Source of the DNA: Dermatemys mawii
Taxonomy: Eukaryota > Chordata > Testudines > Dermatemydidae
Reading direction: 5' to 3'
Length of the DNA stretch: 64,000 bases
Assembly (NCBI GenBank): GCA_007922305.1
Contig: ML677335.1
Coordinates: 41,788,949 to 41,852,948 of the forward strand
Shown here: positions 34,411 to 46,250 of the stretch, one piece after another
Layout of the letters: every line of letters begins with the position of its first letter
Numbering within the stretch: position 1 is the first letter of the stretch
The notes under the pieces: generated by a model
The model's database searches: none
The model's input: the letters and a program-made list of their open reading frames with translations, nothing else
Told to the model about the DNA's origin: nothing
Program-made: the position numbers and the translations under genes

Positions 34411-34697
34411 GGGCTGGGCTACACTGTGGGGTGGGGGTGGTGGTTTCGAACTAAGATACGGAACTTCAGCTGCGGTATTCATGTAGCTGAAGTCGAAGTA
34501 TCTTAGTTCGACTTACCTGGCTGTCCTCACAGTGGCGAGTCGACAGTGGCCGCTCCCGTTGACTCCTTACTCCTGCCAAGGTGGAGTACAGGCATCGATT
34601 TGGAGATCAATTTATCGCATCTTGACGAGACACAATAAATCAATTCTAGATACATGGAACACTACCCATCGATCCGGCGGGTAGTATAGACGTACCC
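34411..34697. mobile_element. Harbinger-like MITE with TAA duplication (287 bp)
   Basis: The left end is 'gggctgggctacactgtggg' and the right end 'agtatagacgtaccc'. The element is flanked by TAA at 34408-34410 and 34698-34700. Internal inverted pair: 'ttcgaactaagatacggaac' with 'gtatcttagttcgacttacc'. A 3-base TWA duplication is characteristic of PIF/Harbinger elements. Confidence 0.75.
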
Positions 34698-35926
34698 TAA
34701 ATCAAGGGCAGAGCCAGGGAGATGAAAATCATTCTCTTTCTACTCCATGGAATTTACTCTTAGAACCTGAAGCTGTTTTCCTTTGTTACCCCTCCCTTAC
34801 CCTCACCAGGTTTCCCAGGGCACCCACAGAGGAGTGTGTGCGTGGTAGCACAGTTCAATGCAGCCGGATTGCCAGGGGCCATAGCAGGCAAAGAGGAACT
34901 GGGTCTCTTTGCAGATAGCTTTGGCCTCAGTCCTCACCTTCTGCTCCTGTGGCTTTTTCCATGGGGGCCACACACATCTCAACTTGATTAGCCATCATGG
35001 GGCAATCACAGAGAGGGAAATGGGTCCTAATAGATTAGTAGAGCACATTTGTGTCTGTTTTTAAGAATCTATGAGGTTATTAAACTAACAAGGGCAGTCT
35101 TTAAAACGAGTGTGTAAAAAACATGATTGTCCCTTTAAAAATAGAGCTGTCTGCTGAGGCTCCAATGCTTCTCACTCCTCCCCTCTTCTCTTAGCTTCAT
35201 GCTCTCTCTGATCTTTCTTTCACATCTTCCACCTTAAGGTTTCTCTTTAGTGTGGCTGCTCTCCTTTCTTTCAGGAGCAATATCCACTCTAGTTACTCAA
35301 TGCCCCTCTTTTGTGATTCCTTTCTCCTGCTGTCTGCTAGGCAGGGAGCACAAGCTGCAGGATCTGGAGCTGCCTTTGAGGTGCAGGTAATTATTATGTG
35401 CATCTGTTGTATTGTGATCTCTGCCTCAACAGGTGGAAAACATGCTGTTGCTCTGATAGATTTGCAGTGCTCTGCATTCTTGGCTTCTCCTTACTGTGAA
35501 ACTAGTCCTGTGCTGTTTCTACAATAATAAACACAGCCTTACCGCTGCCATAACAGCCCCCCCTCCACCTCCCTGGAAATATCTTTTACTGGAATGAAAT
35601 ATTATTAAGGATTTGAAGAGTTATTCATTTAAAGCAAAATATGAACAGTAAGGTTGCGGAAAGATCGAAAGACTAGTTTGCTTCCTCTCCCTGGGGCCTA
35701 TAAAAGCAGCAATGCCTGCACTTTAGAGTTGGATAGTGGAGAATTACTTAACCCGAAATGATGGAAATAATTCAGACTATTATGGTATAGCATGGAAGTT
35801 TCTCACATTACATCTGATTCCCATTCTACAGGTTACATTCTGCCCTCGGATACACATACACGACTCTCATCAACTTCAGGGCAAATTGCATCGGAGACCA
35901 AAATATGTCATGCTGTCTTCCTAAAG
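34698..35926. other. Unassigned intergenic sequence
   Basis: No gene is recognised. The open frame at 35252-35527 has no known domain. The last 8 bases (35919-35926) are the left target duplication of the following hAT element. Confidence 0.3.
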
Positions 35927-36886
35927 TAGGGGTGGGCAAACGATGGTCCGCAGGCCACATCCAGCCCGCGAGCTAATTTTGCCCGGCCCCCCGAGTTTCC
36001 GGCTGGGGAGGCTACCCCAGCCCCTCCATTGCCCTTCCCGCTCTCCCGGAGCTTCAACATGCCATGTTCGGGGGAGGCCCTGGACAGCGATGTCCCCGCG
36101 TGGCTTCGGGGGGGAGGGAACAGCGAGCTCCTGCCATGTGGCCTGCCTGAGCTCGCAGCCCCGCCCCCTTACCACGCCATTCTCCCATCCCCCGGAGCCT
36201 CTGGGTGCCATGTCCAGGAGGGGCCCTGGACAACGCTGCAGCGGCTCTGGAGGGGCCTGAGCTGCCGCTGGGAGCGGCGTGGTTGGGGGCGGGGCTGAGA
36301 GCTCAGGCCCCGCCAGAGCCACGCCGCTGCTGCGTTGTCCGGGGTCGCTTCTGGACGCGGCGCGCTGAGGCTCCAGGAGCGTGGGGAGGCGGAGGTAAGC
36401 GGCATAGTAAGGGGGCGGGGAGAGGGGTTCTGAGAGCAGTCAGGAGACAGAACGGGACTGAGCGGTGGGGGATGGGGGTTAGATAAGGGACAGGGAGTCC
36501 CGGGAGCAGTCAAGTTACAGGGAACGGGGCGGGGGGTTGGATGGGGCAGAGGCTCTGGGGGAGAGGTCAGAGGACATTGAATGGGGGGGTTGGATAGGGT
36601 CGGGGAGTTCCAGGGGTCTGTCAGGAGCCGCGGGAGTGGATAGGGGTTGGGGCAGTCAGGGGATAGGGAGTGGGAGGATTGGGTCCTGGGCTGGTGGTTG
36701 GGGGGGGTGTTAAGGAGGGGGCGTTCAGGGGACAAGGAGCAAGATGGGTTGGGTATTCTGAAGAGGGCAGTCAGGGGCAAGAAGTGGGTGGGGGTCAGAT
36801 AGGGGGCGGGACCTTCTCTACCCGGCTCTCTGTACAATTTTGGATCCCCAATGTGACCCTTGGGCCAAAAAGTTTGCCCACCCCTG
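35927..36886. mobile_element. hAT-type non-autonomous element, GC-rich (960 bp)
   Basis: The left end 'taggggtgggcaaac' and right end 'gtttgcccacccctg' are inverted complements at 14 of 15 positions. The exact 8-bp direct repeat 'tcctaaag' flanks it (35919-35926 and 36887-36894), the hallmark of hAT insertion. The interior is CpG-rich on the left and purine-rich on the right (units of 'gggttggatagggtcgggga' type at 36390-36830). No transposase is encoded; the long open frames on both strands are due to skewed composition. It should not be mistaken for a promoter CpG island. Confidence 0.88.
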
Positions 36887-37024
36887 TCCTAAAGCATCTC
36901 TATGGTTTAGCTGATGAGCACTCTCACCTTTGGGCAAAAGAACTGTGCACAGAGCTAGCCTGATTCTCAGTGGTTTAGTTCTCAGAGGTCCATACACACA
37001 TTTTGTTTTCTGGTGTCGGTTTGA

Positions 37025-38535
37025 GAGAGACTCTCATTTGCCAAGTTTCGCTTTGAGTTTCATCTTCCTAGTAGCCCCAAGCTACAAGCCAATTTCTCTA
37101 CTATGTACAACCTATAAACTTCTTGAACATATCATCCTCAAAAGAATACGCCCTTTTACTGAGCCAATAATCCCTGTCAAACAGGCAGGCTTCCAGCCAA
37201 AATGTAGTTGTTGTGACCAAGTTCTGGCACTCACAACTCACATTGAGGCTGACTATTAAAAAACCCTAAAGACTGGCACAGTATTTGTTGACCTGTCATC
37301 TGCGTATGATACTGTATGGATTAAGGGCCTGACGATGAAACTTGCCAAAATTATACCTTGCTACCAAACATTTCACCTGCTGTGGACCATGCTGAGTAAC
37401 AGACACCTATGGGTGTACCTGGATAATAAGACCAGCTCACCCCATATCATAAACAACAGGCTACCACGAGGCTGTGTGCTTGCTCCAGCCCTTTTTAATA
37501 TTTACATAAGTGACATGCCTCCCACTAAATCATGAAGATTTGAATATGCAGATGATCTTGCCATGACAATCCAAGCATCAAATCTCCATGCCATTGAGGA
37601 AGCATTAGCCGAGGACCTCCAAAATATGGAACAATATTTCTGAAAATGGAGGCTCAAACCAAATCCTGGAAAAACAACCGTAAGTGCATTTCATCTTGAT
37701 AACAGGAGTGCCAAAAATACACTGAGAGTAGCTTTCTGTGGTAAAAATGTGCAACATGATTACACTCAAACATATCTTGGAGTGAAACTCGACCACCCCC
37801 TCTCTTTCAATGATCATCTTGAGAAGGTAGCTGCAAAGATAAAAACAAGAGCTAACATAATCCAGAATCTAGCAAGTACAACCTGGGGTGCAGCAGCATC
37901 AGTGCTGCGAACATCTGCAATAACACTTGCATATTTAGTAGCTGAACATTGTGCACTGGTATGGAGTAGATGCAGCCACACATGATTTGTGGATACCCAG
38001 CTGAATACAGTGATCCGGTGCATCACAGGGACCCTTAAATCGACTCCAACATATGACGAACTGCTGCAACATTCGTGAAGCTCAGCAAATCCAGGAAAAC
38101 AAAAGTCTTCCTATTCACCAAGAACTTGACAATGCCTCCCCTACCGCAACATGTTAAGTCCCTCAAGCCTTTCTGAGTACATTTATTTAGCCTCATGAAA
38201 TCAGACTAAGATCAGAAGAAGGCTTGGAAAGCAGATTGGGTAAAACAAGATTTAAAAAATAAGCATCACGCAGAAGGTTCCTGGGTTTGACCTTCCACGG
38301 TCATCTTGGTCAACTCTGAACCAAATTCGAACCAACCACAGTAGATTCAGATATCTAATGCATAAATGGAAAATCAAGGACTCCCCGGTGTCCCAGTGTG
38401 GTTCCCCACGACAGACCATTGAACATATCACTACCTACTGCCCAATTTATAAATATGAAGGCAGCATTACTACAAAAAAATCTCCTACTCCTGATGTAAC
38501 CATTTGGCTCCATGAGCTTCAGGTGAAATTGTAGT
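37025..38535 (+). mobile_element. Jockey-like non-LTR retrotransposon remnant (reverse transcriptase)
   Basis: With frame corrections the order is: SYKPISLLCTTYKLLEHI (about 37080-37135), KQAGFQPKCSCCDQVLAL, VFVDLSSAYDTVW (first catalytic Asp, about 37287-37322), LPRGCVLAPALFNIYISDMP (about 37464-37520), the catalytic Y-A-D-D box at 37545-37556, and then YLGVKLDHPLSFNDHLEK (about 37773-37825). A trailing TIWLHELQVKL then stop lies near 38500-38535. At least three in-frame stops (about 37257, 37533 and 37641) show it is dead. The start is not defined, and the 5' endonuclease region is missing. Clade naming (jockey/Nimb group) is from motif memory. Confidence 0.75.
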
Positions 38536-38639
38536 TGCTTCACTACACAAGTCATACAAAAGAAAAAAAAAGTAGCCCCCAAACTCAGAACAAAACACAG
38601 CCAAAACTGCCAATTTTCATCTAGTTTGGGGGTCATAAG

Positions 38640-38960
38640 CCACAGTTTCCCACGGTAGAGCTAGTCCAGAATTTTCAAAAACAACATTTTTTTCATCAGA
38701 AAATGCTGATTTGTCTGGGACACAGTTTTTGTTTAGAAAGGGTCAGTTTCAATGAATCTCCTGATTTGAAGAAAAAGTTGAAGAGAAAAATTTGAAACTA
38801 TTAGAATCTCCTGTGTTGATGTTTTTTAAAAGAAAAATTTCATTTGCTGGTTTAAAAGGGCTGTTTAGAAATTTTAAATTATTGATAGTAAAAAAAAGTT
38901 AAAATAAAAAAGTATCAGTCAAAATGCAATTTTTATAGACTATTGAAACAAAAGATGTCA
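38640..38960. repeat. A/T-rich low-complexity repeat family
   Basis: Runs such as 'gaattttcaaaaacaaca', 'catcagaaaatgctgattt' and 'gagaaaaatttgaaactatt' occur here. Similar text is found at 13540-13660 and 59520-59660, so it is a dispersed family. No termini were found. Confidence 0.4.
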
Positions 38961-41900
38961 CTTGGCCCAATTAATTTTTTGGATTATCCACTGACAAAAA
39001 TTTTCATTTTTGTGAGTCATCTTCTGATTTGGTCTTGGAAAGTATTTTGATGTCTCAAAAACTCTTGTGAGTCAGGAAAATTGTTTCCTACCCAGGATTA
39101 CTTTGTTCTGGATATCATAAAATTGACCCAAACTAAAAATGCTCTGGGGTTTTTTTTATATAATTTAATTTAATATTTATTTAAAATCAGGTCCAAGATT
39201 CAGACTGTTAAGGAAAACCCTCATATTCCATTTTCTGTTTCCTGGGGATTTCATGTGGCTTTGAGATTCATTATGAAAGAGTCAAACTACTCTAATCCTG
39301 GCTGTAGATTCTCTGCAAGACTTCAGTTCATCCCCAATGCTCACACTACAGAGTACAAGCTGGTGGCCAAAGGCCATTTGACCAGGGAGGTTCAAATTCT
39401 TCCATATTCACCACAACAATATTCAATCACACAGCCAAAAAGGTGATCCTTTGTCTTGTCAGCAAATTAAGTTGGTCTGAATATCTCTGTTGACCTATGG
39501 ATCTACATGATATTACCAAACAAGGCTGTGCTACAACTCTACCTCTAGCATATATTGACGAATTGACTTTCCTTCCTCATTCCAACTATTTTCCCCACAA
39601 TCCCGGTTTAAAACCAATCCAAATCAAGTCATGATCATATGCTTTAGTGGGAAATTAAATACATCCTTTATCAACATTGTTCCATTTAAGATATTGATAT
39701 ATCAGTTTATTCATTTGTATAGCTATTACATCCTAGCAATGCATTGGCTTCAGTAGAATTACATCTGTGTTACTGAAAGCCAGATTTTCCTAGCAAGTAC
39801 AGAACCATACCTTGATTGTCCCAGGAGTTTAGAACAAGTCCAGTCCTGACTTTAGACCCTTTGGCCCCCACATGGGCAGACCCATCAGACTGTTCTCACC
39901 AAATTAATAGCCGGGTTCTTACTTGATTATTAATTGCTAACATTTCATGATTACTTTTTTCACTGCTTTGCAATGGAAGCAATGGGTTTGGTCTAGCACC
40001 CCTGTTGTTCAGTGCTGTGCTCTGCTGTGAAAATGACCCTGGGCCAATTCCTCAGACCTTTCTCTGATGCCTCAAGTTGGGAGCCTTGAGAAGGCACAAT
40101 GGTGAGCTCCAAGACTGTATAGAGTCATAGTTTACCCACAGAGTTAGAAAGAAAAAAACAATACTCAAATACTCTCCCTGAAAGATTGCAGTGACACTAC
40201 TTTATTTCTTAAAATACAAAGGAACCAACAAACAGTGAGAGATAAAGCAGGCTGCTCCCTAAGGCACAAATCAAATAAACTTGCTCTAGCCTGGTTCTTT
40301 ACGGACTGCCTGTAGAACAGGATCACACACCTCCCCATTGAGCCCTCTAGGCTGTAAGCAGGACCAGGAAACCCCTGATTCTTAAAGTGATAGTGTCATT
40401 TTAACACAGTTTTCAATGCACCACAATAAGCAGCTGATATGTTTTTACTGTAATGCCTTTAGCCAGTCCAACAGCAGTCTCAGTAGACTCAGAACAGAGT
40501 CACACCCAGTCCTCTATGACTGAAGGGCAGTTGTTCCAAAGGAAGCTACAGGGACAGATGGTACAGAACTGAAGCTTGAGAAGAACCCACACAGGGCACC
40601 ACTAAAAGAACAGCATTAAAAAAAAAAAAACAGGAGAGGATTCTCTGTGCCCAACTGTTTGTAAATACAGTTATAAACCCTGCTTCCTGCAAATGTTAGA
40701 ATGTCACATGGGATGAAGGGGATACAGTTATTATTATTTACTATACATATTGCTAGGCACTGTATTTAATGGCCCTTGCCTCCAAGAACTTATTTCTCAA
40801 ATATAAAGTCAAGAGACAACAAGTGGATACAGACAGATGGGAACACAACAGTTAAAAGTTAGTGTCTGGGATCATTCTGTCAACACACAAACCTCGCTGT
40901 AGGTCAAACCACACACAGGTTACTTAGACCATTTATATCCCATAACATTCACTCTCATACAACATTGTAAGTGTAGCTGGAATTCAGATCCTTTTGCTCC
41001 AAAAAAGAGGTCCCTACCACTTGAGTTTAAGGAACATCTCCTTTGGCTAAAGCAGCGTTAGGGATTATAGCCTCCTTAGGCCTCCAGCCACTACAGGGAG
41101 ACATGCCCTTCAGAAAGTTGACCCTTGCATCCAATAGAATACAATGGAACAAAGTCACATTAGCCAATACATTGCCCTTTAATTGTGCCTCTCTCTTTCT
41201 CTCTTTTTTTTAAATGGCTAACTAGTTCCTCATACTGCTCTTTGTATAGCTATCATTCCTTTCCAGGGTAAATTTTGTTCTTTTCTCTTTTTCGCTTGTA
41301 ATGTGTGTTATATTTTGGATCTTTTTATCATGATTATTTTAGAAGTGTGGTAAGAATGAATCTATACTCAGACTGATCCAAAACAAGAGACATATTTTGA
41401 ATCCAGAAAACTAGCACAAATGCTGGGATGAAAGTCACCCACTAGGCAAAATCAGATCAGTTCCTGTTTGCCAGTTTAAAAGTGAGATTTTACAGTGATG
41501 GCTTGGGTAGATTGGGATTTCATTTATTTCCACTGTATTTTTTAGACTGTGAGAAGATGAGCCAGCAAATCCCAGTCTGTTCATGCTCAGTTTGACCTTT
41601 GTGCTAACTTACTTTATTATTTTTAGTTCTCAAATGGTGCATTATTCTAAATCCAGGGGTCTGATTATAACAGGCCAGTATTTTAATGATTTATGGGGGG
41701 CACCTGGGATTGCATGGGTAGCACATGCATTTTGTCACTGTTATCGGAGAAGCCTTTATTGATCCATATCTGAGCACCAAGACCGAAGCGTCTCAAATTC
41801 CAATAAGCTTTAGCTCACAAACCTGATTTAACAGGTGGTCAGGGCTGTACTTGGACTGACCATAACCCTTACTGTGGGAATGAAACAAAACAGCTGAATT

Positions 41901-42524
41901 GCTTCTATCTGTTGTAAGCCTCCCATCGTGAGAGGATCTCCATTCCTCTCTCCTTTTCTGTTTCTACCTTGCAATGGGCAGGGAGGTGTCAACCTTTGCC
42001 TGTTATCCAGCTGGAAAACTAAAAGACGGGATGTTGCTACTAGTGATGTGGCTCATCTCTTTGCAAAGAGAGACTGGTGGAAGGACCATACTGCACTTCT
42101 GAAGGCTCTCGGACATGCTGAATCTCGGCCTTTGCAAGGAGCAGTCATATTGTTGGGATTAGTGGGGAAAGAACTGAAGAGCCACGGAGAAAGCAAAACT
42201 CAGAGGCAGTCACAACATTTAGTGCATGCATGCCTGCTTTATGACGAGGGGCCCACAGCAGCAGCAAGGAACGTGCAAGTTTCCCCACTTCTGTCTGGGA
42301 AGGAGCCAGGAGTCCTGGAGAGTAGCATGTGGAGCTGTGATGTTCCAGGGCTCAAGGGGTCACATCTTCCTTGGTTTGGGTGTGCACATCCTAAACGTCT
42401 TTCTGAACTTCAGGGTCAAGTGAACCTCAAAATTCAAAGCAACGGTCAGCCCAAAGCATCATTTTGGAGTGGGGATCATGCAGAAGCACCAACTTTTCCT
42501 CACTTTGCACCTCAGACCCTAAAC
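38961..42524. other. Intergenic sequence, nothing gene-like
   Basis: 40725-40830 is an old LINE-tail-like repeat ('tgctaggcactgtatttaat', 'cttgcctccaagaacttatt'). An A-run occurs at about 40618-40631. The longest open frame (41928-42563) has no recognisable domain and runs into the next hAT element, so I treat it as chance. The last 8 bases (42517-42524) are a target duplication. Confidence 0.35.
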
Positions 42525-43487
42525 CAGGGGTCTCAAACTCAAATGACCACGAGGGCCACATGACGACTAGTTCATTGGCCCGAGGGCCGCATCACTGACA
42601 CGCCCCCCTCCCTGCCCCAGGCCCTGCCCCCACCCCACCCCTTCCATGAGGTCCTACCCTTGCCCTGCCTCCTCCCCTGAGCACGCAGCTCCCCGCTCCT
42701 CCCCCTCCCTCCTGGAAAGTGCTAGGCGCCTGGAGGTAGGCAGGGAGGAGGGAGGGGGCGCGGGGAGCTTGGCGGCTGCAGGAAATTAAGTGAGGGGAGA
42801 GAAGGGGCATGGGGAGCTTGGCTGGCCACAGAAAATAACCCCACGGGTCACGTGTTTGAGACCCCTGCTGTAGGTGAACTACTCCATCTCCTAACAAATC
42901 TGAGCCTCATACTCAGCCTCAGTGTTACACATACAATGATACAGAAGTATAGTAAAAAATGAAGAGTAATATAATATGCTATTAAATTTATTAACTTTTT
43001 ATTAACTTCTTGAACTGTAATGTGAAATAAATAACTAACTTTCTCCCCCTTTCTCTGGATAAATAACTTTCTCCACCCCTTTCTCCCCGTCCTCCCTTGT
43101 GCAAGAGGCTTCCTGCTCCTGGCCCCTCCCTCCCAGAAACCGCTAAGCCGGGGAGCAGGGCGTAGGTGAGAAGCATGTAGGGGAGGGGAGCTTGGCGGGG
43201 GATGTGGGGAGCTTGGGGGGGCGGGGGGGCCTCAGGGAGCTTGGTTGGGGACAGTGGGGAGCTTAGTTGGGAGGGCTGGGGGGAGCTTGGGGAGGTGGGG
43301 AGCTTTGCAGGAGTCGCAAGGAGCTTGGCGGGAAGGGCGGGGGGCTGTAGGGAGCTTGGCAGGAGGACCGCGGGGAGGCCATGGGGACCTTGGCAGGGGG
43401 GCCGCAGGGAGCTTGGTGGGGAGAGCATCACGGGCCGCAGGGAAGGGCTTTGCGGGCCGCATGCAGCCTGCGTGTTTGAGACCCCTG
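42525..43487. mobile_element. hAT-type composite element (963 bp) with an extra internal end
   Basis: The left end 'caggggtctcaaactc' and right end 'gtgtttgagacccctg' are inverted complements. An exact 8-bp duplication 'ccctaaac' flanks it (42517-42524 and 43488-43495). A second right-type end ('cgtgtttgagacccctg', 42851-42867) lies inside. The stretch 42868-43060 between this and the rest is AT-rich and unlike the family. The right half is a 'gggagcttggcggg' minisatellite (about 43190-43430). No transposase is encoded, and the open frames on either strand are compositional. Confidence 0.85.
43190..43435 (+). repeat. Degenerate G-rich minisatellite, core 'gggagcttggcggg'
   Basis: At least eight copies of 'ggagctt(g/a)g(t/c)(t/g)gg' occur at irregular 20-45 base spacing, inside the hAT composite. 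The G-runs could form quadruplex structure. Confidence 0.75.
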
Positions 43488-44129
43488 CCCTAAACTGACC
43501 CAGGTTTCCTGGGAGACAGACGTAGCTTTGGGCAAATCTGTCCCAAGTTTTGGACTTTGCCTGGATTCGGGTTTCACTACGAACATTTTGCATAACTCTG
43601 CCCCTGTCTAAGCTAATAACCTGCGGTCACATAACTGCTCATTACCTCAGTTTACCCATCTTTTAAATGGGGATATTAATGCCTGTGTCACAGGCTAAAT
43701 TTAGTAATGACTCAGACTGCTTTAAAATGCCAATTCTTAATATACTCACTGTCAACTTCCTGATGTTTCCCTTCATTCCTCCTACTCCCTCACGAAGTGT
43801 AAAGGCCTCCCTTCTGTGTAAATACAGAGATACCCACGTCATTGCATTCCTGAACTTCGCAGCACAGCGCTACTGGTACACCACAACTCACACAAAGCTA
43901 TGGGTCAGGGATAGAGGCAGCAACACTGCAGCTAGCCCTAAAGAAACAGACATGCCAGGAAGCAACCTGTAGCAATGACCTTTATAGACAGGAAAATTAA
44001 CCCCTCTTTTTCTGCAGTTTTAATGGGGAAGCACTTTGGCGCTAATGCAGGAGAAAAGAGCCTCACTTTATATCTGGTAAATGAGTACTTCATCAGTAAA
44101 CTCTTTGGGCAAGGGTTGTCTCTTTACAA
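43488..44129. other. Unassigned intergenic sequence
   Basis: No gene or recognisable repeat is seen. The open frame at 43667-43972 has no known domain. Confidence 0.3.
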
Positions 44130-44275
44130 GTAATGAGATTGAACCTGGGACGGCTGGCTCTTAAACCATGAACCTCTACAGCCTGAGCTAAAAGATATGG
44201 CCGACTCATCAACCTCTGTGTGTGTCCTGGTCACCACTAGAGGGGAACAGAGCCCCACGCAAGAGTGGGTGTGAA
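44130..44275 (-). mobile_element. tRNA-headed SINE, minus orientation
   Basis: On the minus strand an A-box-like 'tagctcaggctg' (complement of 44179-44190) is followed about 34 bases later by a B-box-like 'ggttcaatctc' (complement of 44135-44145), the internal polymerase III promoter of a tRNA-like sequence. The non-tRNA part ('cccctctagtggtgaccagg' read in reverse) matches the turtle tRNA-derived SINE family as I remember it. The arms do not pair well enough for a functional tRNA. Confidence 0.65.
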
Positions 44276-44280
44276 TTACA

Positions 44281-44340
44281 ATTGTGTTTTTGTACAATGC
44301 CTAGCACAATAAGGCTCTGGCAATAGAAGTAATAAACATG
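44281..44340 (+). repeat. Old LINE 3' tail fragment
   Basis: 'tttttgtacaatgcctagca', 'caataaggctctggcaatag', 'aagtaataaac' follow the same order as the tail at 3294-3440. Confidence 0.5.
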
Positions 44341-45319
44341 ATTCTGTTTCAGTCTACTTGGGACAGAGATCAGCTGAGCCGATCTGGAAAAGTGGGTAGA
44401 CAGAGAAAAGGAGCAAGGGTATAAACCTAGGAATGGATGAGAGGAGTGGATGAGGGACAGAAAGCAGCACCAAAGCAGTATTTAGTCCTTCTGTCATCTA
44501 GCTAACTGTAGTCGGACATGCTCGCAGTATGTGGCCTTCTCTTGTTGCACACAGCTGGTGACAAGATGTCCAGGTTGACAGCTTTTGAAAACAAGCCTGT
44601 TTGTTAAATAGCGGAAGGCTTATGCCTGGTGGGTCAGCATGACATGCTTTTAGAAGTTGCTTTGGGTATGACAGTCATCCCAAACACCAGCAGCGGCTGC
44701 TAAAGAGAGAATGTTTTCTGCCATGAGAATTTACCTAGTAAGGATAAGGTCCTAACAAACGCCTTTCCTGCACAGCCGTCACACTGGTGTTTAACTCACA
44801 TCACCATCCACTACCTTTTCAGCGGTCATCTCTGTACCTACTGGGAAGAAATCAGCACAAACCAGCTGTGAATAATCCAAAATGTGTGCTGCTTTTCAAG
44901 AGTACCCAAAACAAGCACTGTCTGCTAACAAAATGGTGTAAATCATGGGTTCTCCAACAGGGGCCACAACACCCAGCGGGGATGCAAATAAACATGTGAA
45001 TAAGCAAACAGTGGTCACAACGCTTGCTAACAGGGGCAGCAGTTGGTCCCAGTTAGATGAGAATGAGACACTTTGGGGCTGTCCTGATATGGAAAAGGCT
45101 GAGAGAACTATCTGTATAAGTGAAATGAAGCCATCTGGTCACTTACAGTTGAAAACAAAATCAAAGTGACACACATTTCTTCTGTGAGGCAAGGGCAGTT
45201 GTATTCCTGACAGGAGACAATGGAGATTTATTCTGGCATCGCACTCATGAGACTGTAATCCACTGGATGAGAGAATCACTTTGGAATGTAGCAATGGCCT
45301 GATTTGCCCCCGCTTGTAG
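44341..45319. other. Intergenic sequence with a possible hAT fragment
   Basis: 44945-45060 ('gggttctccaacaggggcca', 'cacccagcggggatgcaaat') resembles part of a hAT-type repeat; no paired end was found. There is no gene. Confidence 0.3.
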
Positions 45320-46250
45320 ATTCATAGAATATCAGGGTTGGAAGGGACCTCAGGAGGTCATCTAGTCCAACTCCTTGCTCAAAGCAGGATCAATCCCAAC
45401 TAAGTCAAATCAGCAAGGGCTTTGTCAAGCCGGACCTTAAAAATCTCTAAGGATGGAGATTCCAGCAATTCCCTAGGTAACCCATTCCAGTGCTCCACCA
45501 CCCTCCTATCAAATAATTTTTCCTAATATCTAACGTAGACCTCCCCCACTGCAACTTGAGACCATTGCTTCTTGTTCTGTCATTGGCCACCACTGAGCAG
45601 CCGAGCTCCATCCTTTTTGGAACCTCTATTCAGGTAGTTGAAGGCTGCTATCAAATCCTCCTCCTCTTCTGCTGACTAAATAAGACCTGTTCCCTCTGCC
45701 TCTCCTGGTAAGTGATGTGCCCCAGCCCTCTAATCATTTTTGTTGCCCTCTGCTGGACACTATCCAATTTGTCTTCATCCTTTCTGTAGTGAGGGCCCCA
45801 AAACTGGATGCAGTACTCTAGTTGTGGCCTCACAGTGCTGAATAAAGGGGAATAACCACTTCCTTCGATCTGCTGGCAATGCTCCTACTAATGCAGCCCA
45901 GCATGCCCTTCGCCTTCTTGGCAACAAGGACACACTGTTGACTCATATCCAGTTTCTTGTCTACTATAGTCCCCAGGTCCTTTTCTACTGAACTGCTGCT
46001 TAGCCAGTCAGTCCCCTGCCTGTAGCAGTGCATGGGATTCTTCCACCCTAAGTGCACGACTTTGCACTTATCCTTGTTGAACCTCATCAGATTTCTTTCA
46101 GCCCAATCCTTCAATTTGTCTAGGTCACTCTGAACCCTATCCCTGTCCTCCACCATATCTACCTCTACCCCCCCAGTTTAGTGTCGTCCATGAAATTGCT
46201 GAAGGTGCAATCCATCCCATCATCCAAATCAGGAATAATGCCACTAGGGT
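45320..46250 (-). mobile_element. CR1 LINE, 5'-truncated, minus orientation
   Basis: The 3' end is the classic CR1 text, on the + strand 'agaatatcagggttggaagg' then 'gacctcaggaggtcatctag'. Going leftward in element order on the minus strand: FMDDTKLGG (about 46165-46190), DRDRVQSDLDKLKDWAERNL, KCKVVHLGWKNP, EKDLGTIVDKKLDMSQQC, ASRSKEVVIPLYSAL, then, after a break, RPQLEYCIQFWGP and QQRATKMIRGLGHI. At least two breaks lie within it. The upstream reverse transcriptase core is absent. Confidence 0.88.

Noticed and set aside
35921..36837. Open frames of up to 222 codons and a CpG-island-like region
   Set aside because: They lie almost entirely inside a hAT-type element with clear ends and an 8-bp duplication. 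The peptides are compositional.
41928..42563. 211-codon open frame
   Set aside because: No domain is recognised and it runs across the boundary of a hAT insertion, so it is unlikely to be a conserved gene.
42592..43593. Pro/Ala/Lys-rich open frames
   Set aside because: They are products of the G-rich minisatellite in the composite hAT element.
44135..44190. Possible tRNA gene on the minus strand
   Set aside because: The A- and B-box-like motifs are present, but the arms do not pair into a cloverleaf and the sequence continues into SINE body text.
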